A stretch of 64,000 bases of DNA. It comes from Anabas testudineus (Eukaryota; Chordata; Actinopteri; Anabantiformes; Anabantidae). The notes beneath the pieces were generated by a model, which had not been told where the DNA came from, did not search any database, and was given only the letters and a program-made list of their open reading frames with translations. The DNA lies in assembly GCF_900324465.2 (NCBI RefSeq), contig NC_046627.1, positions 17,613,022 to 17,677,021 on the forward strand. The letters are read 5' to 3'. This document shows, piece after piece, positions 53,341 through 64,000 of this stretch. The translations under genes and the position numbers were made by a program. Position 1 is the first letter of the stretch, and every line of letters starts with the position of its first letter.

Positions 53341-55163
53341 TTTAAAGAGGTAATAATTATTATTATCTGATGATGTAGGTCTGAGAGGTGGAGGAGGTGT
53401 GATCAGCAAAGCTACAGAGACCACAACCTCTGTCCGATGGTTGTTTTTTTAGTGTCACATGTGCTGATTATTATTATATTTAAACACAAATGACTTCATG
53501 TCTGTTGTATTGGATCTTTACTGCCTCATGCTGTTTGTTTGTCTGACTGAGGAACAGACAAAAAGGCAACAAAAATCAGTAAATAGTCATTTCTCGCTAT
53601 CAAAAATGATGAAAAAATAGTTCAAATCGAAGGTTAGGGCTTCACTACTGTGAGATACAAGTAACAGTTTGACTGTGAAGACACAGGTGTGTCGTAACGT
53701 CTGTCTAGTTTCTTTGCACCATTAAAAGCAGCAGTTCACCAGGCTGCTATGAATAAAGGAAACACACAGTCCTTAGTTTTTTAGAAAGTAAAGTTAAATC
53801 TAAACGTAAGTCTATGTAAAATATTACTGAAACTCATAGGTATGACTGGCCTTTGTTAGCATCAGCCTGTTATAAGAAATAATTGATTGATTTGAATGAT
53901 TTTGGCTTTTATCCCTCAAAATACATTTGCCTCTGACCTGTTCATCATTTTTCCGCTTCGATGGATTGTGATTTCAAAATAAATCCTGCAAAAACCTGGC
54001 GCTTCCTCTCCTTCAACAGGCAGGTTTAAAATCCTGCAGCCATCTCACGTGTTTCTGCTGCACATATAGAAATGCACAATTATCAAATCCATGTGAAACA
54101 GTTGATGTCTGTTTTAGTTCGACTTCACTATGAGCACTAAATCTATTAGCACGTGTGTTTCAGAGTGTGTTGGCTGCAAATTCCTGTAATTCCTGGTGCA
54201 GTAAAGTGAGTGGCATTAGGTTAGAAATGAATCAGGTCACAGCTTATTTTCAACTCTCCACCCAAACTCACCACATTAAGCAACAAATTAAGCAACTGGC
54301 AGCACAAATAAGCTGAGTTATTGTCTGATCCTACATAGTTTACCTGCAACAATATGAACAAGAACAACAAATGAAGTAAATGTTTAAATGCAACTTCCAA
54401 TAATATATTTTTTACTTTTTTACTCTTATGTAACATGAACGTTTTCATGATGCGATGATGAGTCACATTAAAGAGAAAGCGCTGTAATCAGAAAAACAAA
54501 CAGACTGACAGTTACAATGAGAAAACTTGTTCTACAAAGTCTGGTTATGGCAGATGACAGAAAGTCGATAATGAAAGTTTGTTGACGTTTAACCTAATCA
54601 CATTCAGCTGATTGTGCTTCCTGCTGTGTCTTGTGATCAGTTTGTTATTACAGCAGCATAAAAAATTTGCTTATAAAGGTTTTTTCTTATAGAAATAATA
54701 ATCAAAATCATTTATTATAATTTTTAACCATATTAATTATTATTAATTAATTATTAATTTGTGAATTTCAACATTTAGTCAAACATGAAACATACAAAGT
54801 CCTGCTTGAGTAAACAAGAATCTGTTTTCTGTGTGATTGTTATCGTTTGGCAGATTAACGATCAAGTGAAATGTGATTTAAGGATCATTTTGAATTTCTA
54901 GCAGTGAACATGCAAATGTTTCATCAGAATTCACCTCTTGCCTAAATGTCGTTCTCACACGAAGGTCAGCTTGTTAAGCAGCCTGGTCACGCCTAGACGG
55001 CACTGAGGCCTGTGGGAAGTTAATGATTACGCCATCTGACAACCACAAAGTGCATCTGACACTCAAAGAGATATTACTTGCGTTAACTCAGGCTCTCGTT
55101 TCCTTCTAATCTGTGTGACCCTCCTCGTTCTGCTTTAACGCTGACCGGTGCTTTACCTTGACA
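53341..55163 (+). other. slc16a13: Presumed first intron of slc16a13
   Basis: AT-rich sequence with no supported exon or recognisable repeat family. Confidence 0.4.
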
Positions 55164-55180
55164 GATAAACCCCGTCGGCC

Positions 55181-55623
55181 ATGGCCAACCTCAAGCCCAA
55201 AGCGGAGAGCCAAGCTGAGGGTCCAGACGGAGGCTGGGGCTGGGTGCTGGTTGTCGCCTTGTTCGTCACCAACAGCCTCGTGTTTGGCCTGATGCGGAGC
55301 TTGGGGGTCTTCTTCGTGGAGTTCGTCCAGTACTTTGAGGAGAGCGCTCAGGCTATCTCCTGGATCTCCTCAATAGGCTTGGCAGCGCTGCAGTTTTTCA
55401 GTGAGTCATTAATGCATGTGGAGTATCAGTGTGCTGGAAAAACCAGTTTGGAGAGTCCTGGGTGGGATTATCAGTGTGAACGGGATCAATAAGGGGTTAA
55501 CAATGTTAAAGCTGCTTTATATTGAACAAAAGGTGATTAAAGATAAAAAATATAGATCTTGGTATTATTGTATGGTATGGTAATATTTGGTATTATGTTA
55601 AAATGTTCTGACTAATGGACACA

Positions 55624-55709
<86 letters not shown>

Positions 55710-57241
55710 CACAGGTCCTCTGGCTGCAGTGCTGTGTAAAGCATATAATCCCAGGGTGGTGGTCATGATGGGGGGCTTCCTTGCTGGACTCGGACTCATC
55801 CTCGCCTCGCAGGCCACCTGTCTGGTCCATCTCTACCTCACTATGGGTGTGATTTCAGGTAACGTGTTTGTCTGCAGATGCTGTTAAAAGCAGCTCGTCT
55901 CTGTTTGCCTATGGTAAACAAACTCCTCTCACTTCTCTTCCAGGTTTGGGCTGGGGGCTTATGTTCACTCCAATGGTGGCCACAGTCATGGCTCACTTCA
56001 CTCGGCGCCGCACCCTGGCTCTGGGACTGGGATTCTGCAGCATCGGCCTCTCCTCCTTCGCCTTTAACCCACTCTTCCAGCTGTTGGTGGAGAAGTACGC
56101 CTGGCGAGGGGCCCTGCTGATTCTGGGGGGCCTCAGCCTCAACCTCGTGCCGTGCGGGGCTCTCATTCGCCCACAGCAACAGTCAGAATCTCCAGAGGAA
56201 AAGGTGGGACAGAACAGTGCACCGTCTTTACGCAACACCGCACATCATAAGGTCAAAATCACACAATACCACTATGAGTGTAAATTTAAACCCACACTCA
56301 AGCCAGATTAAACCTGTACTGAGAATACGCTTCCCCCTCTGCCTCCCACCAGGTGGATTCACAGAGCAGGTCGTCGTGTCCTGTAGTGCTGCGACGAGTC
56401 TTCTCCTACCTGCAGCTGCAGCTGCTCTTAGAGAGGCCTTACCTCACCTACACCCTGGCTGTTTCTCTTCTTAACATTGGCTTCTTTGTGCCGTACTTCC
56501 ACCTGGTGGCCCACAGCCGCCAAGCCGGCTTTTCAGAGTACAAAGCTGCTTTTGTCATGTCAGCTGCTGGTGCCACGGACATTTTCGGCCGTGTAGCGTC
56601 GGGCTGGTTCTCCGACCTGGGCCACTTTCGGCTGATTCATTTACTGAGTTTGTGGACCACGCTGGCGGGAGTGTTCATCATCCTGCTGCCTGTCAGCTCC
56701 TTGTATGGTTCCTACGCTGCACTGATGCTGATCAGCCTCCTCTACGGCTTCTGCTCCGGGGCGCTGACCTCTGTGACGTTCGCCGTGGTGCCCTTGATTG
56801 TGGGTGTGGACCGTATGATGGAGGCCCTTGCGCTGCTGCAGCTCATCGAGAGCAGTGCAGGACTGCTGGGGACACCGCTGTCAGGTAGGAGCACGGTGAA
56901 GGAGCAGATTAAGACAGAGGGTCATTGTAACTTGTCAAACATTTCATAGTGTTAACCAAAATAACTTTAATTAGCTTTATTAATGTCTCTTTTCTCCTGC
57001 CTCCACATGTAAAGGTTTGCTCAAAGACCTCACAGGCAGCTACGTTGCCTCCTTCGTGGTAGCCGGCTCTTTCCTCATCCTCTGCACTTTGACCTTGGCC
57101 ACTCTGCCTCACTACTTCTCCTGCACAGATCCGCCAGCTCCTCAAAGACGTTCCCACGATGACAAAGACAAGAGCTTACAGTCAGAGCTGGAACAGATCA
57201 ACAGTTTGCCCTCGGACACGAGTCACAGAGGAGCTGAGTGA
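55181..57241 (+). CDS. slc16a13: Monocarboxylate transporter 13 (SLC16 family)
   Basis: A plasma-membrane carrier of the major facilitator superfamily; human SLC16A13 (MCT13) is reported as a lactate-type transporter in liver. Five exons (55181-55400, 55715-55858, 55944-56203, 56353-56884, 57015-57241) join in phase to 460 residues. The SLC16 hallmark DGGWGWVLV is at residue 16, starting helix 1, and the second one reads [13 protein letters not shown] near residue 135. About twelve hydrophobic segments are visible, with a hydrophilic loop (residues about 200-225) between helices 6 and 7. SGWFSDLGH and [10 protein letters not shown] match human MCT13. The C terminus is polar and cytosolic ([10 protein letters not shown]). 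The neighbour bcl6b is the same as in human 17p13.1. A (TG)n microsatellite directly abuts the exon 2 acceptor. Confidence 0.93.
55626..55708. repeat. (GT)n microsatellite next to a splice acceptor
   Basis: About 40 GT units end six bases before the acceptor of slc16a13 exon 2 (TTCACAG|GTCCT), replacing the usual polypyrimidine tract with a GT-rich one. Confidence 0.96.
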
Positions 57242-57640
57242 TGTGAAATACTGTGGCTCAGTCCTCTGCAGGGCCGTGGAACTGAAGGGTTAGGGAGTCT
57301 TCCTAATAATCTTCAGTCCAGCCAGTAAAACAGTGGCGCCTACCCGAAGAGACCCAAGTACAAGATGCTGCTGCATGTGCGGATGAAAGGAAGTGTGTTT
57401 GTTTTATACCTCAGAGATTCAGATCCAAAGTGAAACCTACTGTGAAAGTCGTTTATTCTACGCTGACAAGAAAATCTGGCCGTTTAGATGTTGCTGTGTA
57501 TGCACCGGAGGATGGTGTGTGAGACAGGAACTGTAAAGGAAAAGTCAGTTCTAGTTTAATACATGTGTAAGTTTGCACATTCAGCAAACATATAATAATA
57601 ATAATAACAATAATAATAATAATAAAGAACTGAGAGGCAG
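57242..57640 (+). other. slc16a13: slc16a13 3' untranslated region
   Basis: Ends in an ATA/AAT-rich stretch containing AATAAA at 57621-57626. Confidence 0.6.
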
Positions 57641-58595
57641 AAAACCTTTTCTGGGTGTCTCATTCAAGTGTAAAATATGAAACTGACCCATCAGTGTCTT
57701 TAAAAAGTCGTTTTAAGACTGATCAGCATATTTTTATATGGGACACACACATAACTACGTTTTAACCTTCATTATTTTCACACTTGTCTTCACACAAACG
57801 GCATTTAGCACTACTGTGAGTTTCAGGAATATAGTGATGACTGTGCTTTACGGAGCCTTCCTAATGACTGTTGGGCTTTACACCACTTCATAGTAATTAC
57901 CAACTCTCCCCTGTGCTGCTCATTGTTAACACTGATTTATTGTGAGCACAGCAACAGCTGACACAGCACTGCTCTCTCCTACAGCTTCAGGAATTTATCT
58001 TTCCATAACAAGACTGTTATTTCACAAGTGCATTTTTTCTGATGATACAGTCATTTTAGGTGCACTTTGTACATTAGTAAACCATAAACCAAGACTGCCT
58101 TTGTAATCCAGAGGGGGCTTTTGTTAACAGTTGAATGAACACTAAGTTAGTAGCCAGGCCGTGACTGGGTCAGTGTGACGTGCTCCTTACACACACACAC
58201 ACACACACACAAATGTTCGTGTTGATGCAGTGTTAAATGCGTTTGGTTGAGTCTGTCACACATACTGAAGACAGGCACTTCTGTAATTGTTGAGAAGTTG
58301 AAAATGTGCTAATTCGCCACAAATATTTTTTCCAGTCTCTGATTTGAAGCGTTTATTAAAGTATCTTAAACGTGCTTCTCAAACGTCATTTGTATGTTCT
58401 AATTTAATATTTTTTTACTCGGCCATGATAAAAAAGTTTATGTTTTGCTTTTAATGTTTCTTTACTTTTGCAGTTAGTTAGTAAGGCATCTGATCTCATC
58501 GTGAAATGATGGTGCCCTCTGCTGGAGACAGTATACACACACTGCTGTCATGCAACAGTGAACATGGACAGTATAACAGACGTACACTTAAAATA
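57641..58595. other. Tail-to-tail spacer between slc16a13 and acap1
   Basis: About 950 bases, AT-rich, with a short (CA)n at 58189-58211. No gene seen. Confidence 0.5.
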
Positions 58596-58611
58596 AAGTT
58601 TTGTACTGCAG

Positions 58612-59224
58612 TTTATTTCATGATACAAAGTACCTCACATAGTTTAACAAAACAGACGTGAACAGTGTCTGAGGATGTCCCAAATCTGCACACATTATAA
58701 TTCAGAAGATGATAGTTCACATAAAAATTGACTCTTTGCAGCAATTATGTTCATTTCCAACACTTTCACTTTCATGTAACAAGTCAAAACAAATGGCAGA
58801 GGAAATTAAAAACAGCCATTTACAGGAAAAAAAAAAAAAGATTTACTGGATCTAATTAGGGAAAATCTCAGCAGAGTGATGGCTTTAGCCTCTGTAAGAC
58901 ATACAAACACCTCACGCTGGTCTCATAAAGTGGTTCCTGTGTTTCCACTTGGACACAATTGTTCTGCTCTGACGTGTTTGCACAAAGAATTCACTGTGTG
59001 GAGCGTTCATTCCCTCTGATGAAGTCAACACCAGCTGAGCTATGACTGAACATGTGGCAGGTAGCCAGGGAAGATGTATGCGTGTGTGTGTGTGTGTGTG
59101 TGTGTGTCTGCATGCCTGTAAGTTGACTACGAGCATGTTTTCTAAATGTGTTTGCAAGTACGTCGGGCAGAAGTGTGAAATGTGCGATTGTACCATGGTG
59201 TAAGGAGGAGGAAGCAGCAGCTGG
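58612..59224 (-). other. acap1: acap1 3' untranslated region
   Basis: Follows the acap1 stop codon on the minus strand and reaches a reverse AATAAA (TTTATT at 58612-58617). It contains a (GT)n at 59079-59108. Confidence 0.55.
59077..59108. repeat. (GT)n microsatellite
   Basis: A short array of GT units in the presumed 3' untranslated region of acap1. Confidence 0.9.
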
Positions 59225-62200
59225 TTAAAATTTGGCGTCTGTGCTGCGGCGTTTGAGCTTCTCTGGGTTGTTTGAAGCCATGTGGGAAAAGTCTCTGAAG
59301 ATGTCGTGGTACGTTTCATCACCTGAAACAGACAAAATAAGACACGGGCATTAAAAGGTGACGTTATTTAGAATCCATTTTAAAATTAATACCATCTTTT
59401 TTTTTTGTAATTGTTGTGGCTTAATGTTTTTTTTTTCCTGTCTGAGCACAACGCTGCATCATTTTAAAGAGGACTCCACCAGCTATTTCCCGAACACATT
59501 AAGAGCTGTAGCCCTAAAGCAGGAAGCATGCGACTGGACATATACACACACACATTAGGGCATGCATGTGCATTTTACCTCTTAGTTCTCAGTCGGTGGC
59601 ACACCGAGCAAGCGGTTGAGACCAGCTGGACATCTCGGCAGGCAGAAGGCAAAGGCACATGAGTGCACACGACAAAGACACAATGATAAAGCACAGCACA
59701 TCAAATACTGACCAGCAGCTGTATCAGGCAGACAAAAAGCGTCACGTTTCCATTCCTTCATGAGTGTAAACTGAAGACGGCTCATACAAGAAACTTAACC
59801 AGAGTCTCCATCAGAGGACAATCACGAAAGAATGGACTTTGCAGCTTGAAATGGAGCCAAATGCAACAACAACAAAAAAAACCCCCACTGTTAACCTTAT
59901 GCTCAAAGACTACAGCACAGAGCTGTTGAACTTGACAACGTGACACTCTGATAAATACAAACATGTGATTTATAACAGTGTAACAGCAACTGAGTTACTA
60001 TTCACAGAATAGTGGGAGAAAATAGTTCCTGAGAACCAAATCCCAACACTGAATGTAGCTTACATAACTGGGCTTAGAAAAAAAAAAAAAAAAGAACACA
60101 CACCTACACATTGAGACACACACATAAAAAAAAAAACACATAAATCCAGCTCACTATACACAAGTGTGTATAAAAATATCCAAGATGTACAATCAGCACT
60201 GTTATTGGTCTATTATACAGTATACACAGTACACACATGTTCCTAATGCTCAGTTACACAACTGCAATAAACTGGAAACACCCACATGTAGCGGTCTTAG
60301 TCTCCATTGACAAGGTATCTGGACATTTTGTGGGCTTCAAAGTGCAGCATGATGTGCGTTTGTAATTTAAAGTGCACGTGGACTCGTACGGTGATGAGAA
60401 CGTTTCGCTTTCCTCTTTTTTTGGCTGATCAGTAACTGTGATTTCAGTTATGTCCTGTGCATTCGTACTGTTTGTAACACACATTTGATCATTTTGTTTT
60501 TTAATCTTACAATTGATGATGCGCGTTCCCTTGAATGATACATGTGGACGACCAGGATTGTTCCTCACATTACAGTGTTATATTAAATTATAGCCCAAAC
60601 CCCACTAATCGTTTTGCCCACCAAGAGCCCAGCCACTTATGTGGTTCTTTATCGCCTGGAGACTCTTCCTGGTCTGAGCCAACCCACCCCCCGTCCCACC
60701 CAGTATCCCCCCAGATCCCTGCCCCCCCGAATGACCTGATTGGCCAAAGGCTCCGTCCATCTCTCGCATCTCTTTGTTCATTTTGGCGATCCGCAGCCTG
60801 AAAAGAGAGAAGGCTTGTTAGAAAAGCTGCTGTTGCAATGTTTCACGCGTCACTTTAAAGTTTCTCTTCACTGTGACACTCACAAAGTGACGATGTCGGC
60901 GTTGGCGTTATCCACAGCGATAGTTATGGGGTCTTTGTTGTTCTTGTCTCTGGCATTATAGTCAGCTCCTCGCTTCAAGAAGAGACAAACCAAACTGGGA
61001 GACAGAACAGAGACACGTGAAGAGTGAGACCACGAGTGTGTGCAGCTGATCACAGTCACCACGTCATAACATACTTTGAATTATAATCCAGCTTCAACAT
61101 TTTCAGCAACAACTTAGGAACTTGCACACATGAACCAGGGTATACATTATACATTGGTTTCTCTCCTTTGCATCTATTCAAATATGAGATATGCGTCGTA
61201 TCTCTCTTCATGTTTCCTCACACGGGCCAGAAATGCAAACATAATAAACAAGTAGTGCTTACTTCCTGGTTTTGTTCTTGAATTTATTGCATGTGACACA
61301 TGTGGGAACAAGTAGAATCTATAAAGGAATCCGTCATCCAAGAGTTAAACACAATTTTAGGTTTAGAGCAAATTGAGTCCTACGCACATCAGCTTCTGCC
61401 TCAACCTCTGATTAGGAGCACATGGAGGACTTGAAATACTCAGCTCTACATTAGCGACATCTTCTTCCTTTGCAAATAAATAACCTTTGTCAAACTTGTC
61501 CAAGAATACAGAGTGGCACGGCTTTGAAATTAAAACATCTGACTGCATTAAGATGAATGATGCTGATATATGGAGCCATTAAAATGGTTTCAGCTTGTTT
61601 CTGGGCTCCAATGACCGAGATTTCCCACTTAACATAACAAAGAAATGTCATTCAGTCCGACAGGGTAAATAAGTTTAGCTCTGTTAATGGTTTCAGGCAC
61701 TTTGCCTGAAGATTTAAATAGATTAGATTTAATTTGTCTGTCTGTTCTGGCATTTTAGTCTGAGACTCGGACTTGTGTTAAATTCTGAGTAGAAATTGAA
61801 TTTGCATTGGTTAAAGCTTTTTTTGGAGTGTGTGGAAGGAGTAGACTGTAGGTGAAATGGAGCTTTTTAGTATCACTAGCACATAGCAACAGGTGTATTG
61901 CACAATTATTTCCATTTTGTCTGTGTGTCTGCATGTGAGTGGGGCTGTTAGAGGGAGTTTAGTCGCCTGTGGGAAGACGCATGTATGTGTCGTACCCAGT
62001 GTGACCCAGGATGGTGGCGTGGTGCAGCGGTCCTCTTCCATTGCTGTCCGCCTGGTTGACGTTGGCGCTGTTCTGCAGCAGGAACTCACAGGCTGCCAGA
62101 GCGTTCTGTTCGAAACACAAGAGCACGGGATTGCTTACATGTTTACTGGGGCTGGTTCAGTATATTTCATGCTTTTGTACCAGTGAATATTTCAACTATA

Positions 62201-62665
62201 AAGTGGACCATCGATGTTAACAACAGCTGAGTTCTGTCCTCACCGCTGACACGGCCTGTATCAACGGTGTGCTCGACTCCTCGGCCACGTTGACCCAGTT
62301 AACGTCAGCTCCATGGGCCAAAGCATCGGCCATGACAGGGAAATTCTGCAGGGCCGCTGATCGGTACAACAGCGCTCCGGGATGAAGGCCGCTCAGATCC
62401 TCTTCTTCCTCGTCCACATCTGAACAGAGAATAGGGTTAACTCATCTTTAGTTGGTTATTAGTTTGTTCAAGTCTGTAGAAACTCACTCTAAAATACTTT
62501 CAAGTTTGACAGTTCATGTTTATTTACACATGTTGTACCAGCTTGTTTTTCTAAAGTCACACATGAACATTCATCTGTGTCTGTGTGCGAGTGTTTTATG
62601 TCACCTTTGTGCACGCCTGTATTGTTCTTTTGAACAAGGTCACTGGGACTTAGCCCTGAGGAAAA

Positions 62666-62698
<33 letters not shown>

Positions 62699-62811
62699 GC
62701 TTGTTACAGTTTATCCTGCTGACTACCACAACAACAGCACACGCACATGAAATCCAGCAGACTACGCCCTCACATTATCATCTTCTGCTGGATCACCAGG
62801 TCTGGGGATTG

Positions 62812-62871
<60 letters not shown>

Positions 62872-63618
62872 GCTGCTGTGTTGACATCAGCGGGAATAAG
62901 TGAGTGCTGAACGAGACGACACGTGTGAAACTAGCTGTGTTATCAGTGCTTTAATCGCTGGTTTCGCCTCTAGCCATCTCCTGACTCTCAGGATTTACCT
63001 GTGCCCCGAGGCAGGGTGGCTCGGTTCGGTTTGGGTTTGAGTGGCGGTCGCTCCACAGTCCGTTCCTGCACAGTTGAACGGTTCCTCCTGGCGCTGGATC
63101 GCCTCAGCGGGGGATTCCTGCCTATCTCAGGCAGCTTCTGGATAAACTTCTTCTCCACGTACTTCGACCTAATCCAGGACTCTTTGTCTCCTCTGTGGGA
63201 CAGAAATGATAAATTAAAAAGAGCCTGCTTTGTCAGTGTGTTGCCAACTTTATTTGCTCCGAGTTTGACTCCACAACTTATTTAACACATCCTTTTGACT
63301 CTGGATGTTGTTAAATGAAGCAATACTGTAAATATAGTTTAAAGGACAGTTTAAAAAGTTCTTTACAGCTTAAAAACATTTAAATCCATGTTTAGCAGCT
63401 ATGCACCACCAGGCATTGAGTCTGTTAAACAAAAAACAAACACACTCAATAAGAAATTAATATTTAAACTAAGAGAAAGACACTAAAATTAACCAAACAA
63501 CGTAAGCTCAGACAGGACAAGAGTGAAAGCTCATGCTGCAGAGTGCATGCATTTCCGGAGGACACTTTAGTCACAACATTAACCAACTGTATCATCTACC
63601 TGGGGCACTTCCTGTCTG
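59225..63618 (-). CDS. acap1: ACAP1, Arf GAP with coiled-coil, ankyrin repeat and PH domains (3' part only)
   Basis: An Arf6 GTPase-activating protein and cargo adaptor in endosomal recycling. Only the C-terminal half is in the window; the BAR, PH and Arf GAP domains must lie beyond 64000. Minus-strand exons: possible microexon 63618-63600, then 63192-62999, 62419-62244, 62105-61996, 60994-60884, 60797-60736 and 59322-59225. They encode SWIRSKYVEKKFIQKLPE, a basic and proline-rich linker, LHPGALLYRSA and MADALAHGADVNWVN, then three ankyrin repeats (NSANVNQADSNGRGPLHHA, LKRGADYNARDKNNKDP) and the tail GDETYHDIFRDFSHMASNN ending at TAA. The phrases LHPGALL and MADALAHGADVNWVN fit ACAP1 rather than ACAP2/3, as does 17p13.1-type synteny. 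The exon ending at 60736 uses a weak donor, GTCATT. Confidence 0.9.
62667..62698. repeat. (GA)n microsatellite
   Basis: About 16 GA units in an acap1 intron; (CT)n on the transcribed sense. Confidence 0.93.
62814..62870. repeat. (TG)n microsatellite
   Basis: About 28 TG units in the same acap1 intron as the (GA)n array. Confidence 0.95.
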
Positions 63619-64000
63619 CTGTGACACAGAGAAAAGAGAACAGGAAGTCAAAAAGTAAGTCTAGAGAGAGTTGCTGATATAATATTTGTAAACCACACAG
63701 CACTTTGCACAGGGTAGATTTTTAAAACTCAGCCTCCGAATCACAGAGCTTCTCAGTGAACACGGGCTTTTTTTTTTTTAGCTGTGGAGACTTGAAGCTC
63801 ATCTACTCACACAAATTAATCGTCGGCCAGTGTAAAAATATGCCGTGCACAGGAAGAATGAACCCCTTAATGTAATGGCTTCAATACAACAGCAGGAGGA
63901 GATTTACAGGTGCCTTATTTGGAAGACAAAGCAGGATAGGCAAAGAATAATCCCCAAATTCACTGTGTCATAGATAAATTGTCTATTTAATTAGTGCAAT

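Noticed and set aside
53079-53345. Alanine/proline-rich frames in the CpG-rich stretch
   Set aside because: Expected by chance in GC-rich DNA; the region fits better as a promoter and noncoding exon.

Overview
The window looks like a gene-dense stretch of a teleost (probably percomorph) nuclear chromosome. It has many small GT-AG introns, long (TG)n and (TAA)n microsatellites, degenerate fish dispersed repeats and a set of vertebrate genes with human 17p13.1-type neighbours (ARHGEF15, BCL6B, SLC16A13, ACAP1). I saw no viral or LTR element, CRISPR array or tRNA/rRNA gene. All exon models were read by eye from the sequence, checking splice signals and codon phase.

Left part (1-18.8 kb): a degenerate repeat, then arhgef15 on + (noncoding exon ending 1651; coding 5749-14202). 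Its reading frame is broken by one extra A in a short A run at 5902-5905. A small unrecognised gene (17662-15738, -) converges on its 3' end.

Centre (18.8-32.9 kb): three ZP-domain egg-envelope genes of the ZPAX type. Copies A (-, 22606-18823) and B (+, 23025-26819) are head to head as an inverted duplication with a compact two-way TATA promoter between them. They share a tract of about 670 bp, introns included, that is nearly identical, although most of the rest has diverged, which points to gene conversion. Copy C (-, 32716-27433) is more diverged. Its upstream region has no TATA box that I can see but carries tandem 42-bp units holding E-box, YY1-like and ETS-like motifs.

Right-centre (35-50 kb): a somatostatin-family gene with an Arg-4 peptide (+), trip6 (-) and bcl6b (+). 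This order mirrors human 3q27 (SST-BCL6-LPP), so it looks like the ohnologous block. bcl6b keeps four zinc fingers; the first finger of the mammalian five-finger array is absent.

Right part (50-64 kb): slc16a13 (+, 55181-57241), a monocarboxylate-type transporter, then the 3' half of acap1 (-, 63618-59225), an Arf GAP with ankyrin repeats that continues beyond the window.

The genes have separate jobs: Rho signalling in vessel and neural tissue, egg coat, a peptide hormone, adhesion and nuclear signalling, transcriptional repression, transport and endosomal recycling. Only the ZPAX trio is a functional cluster.
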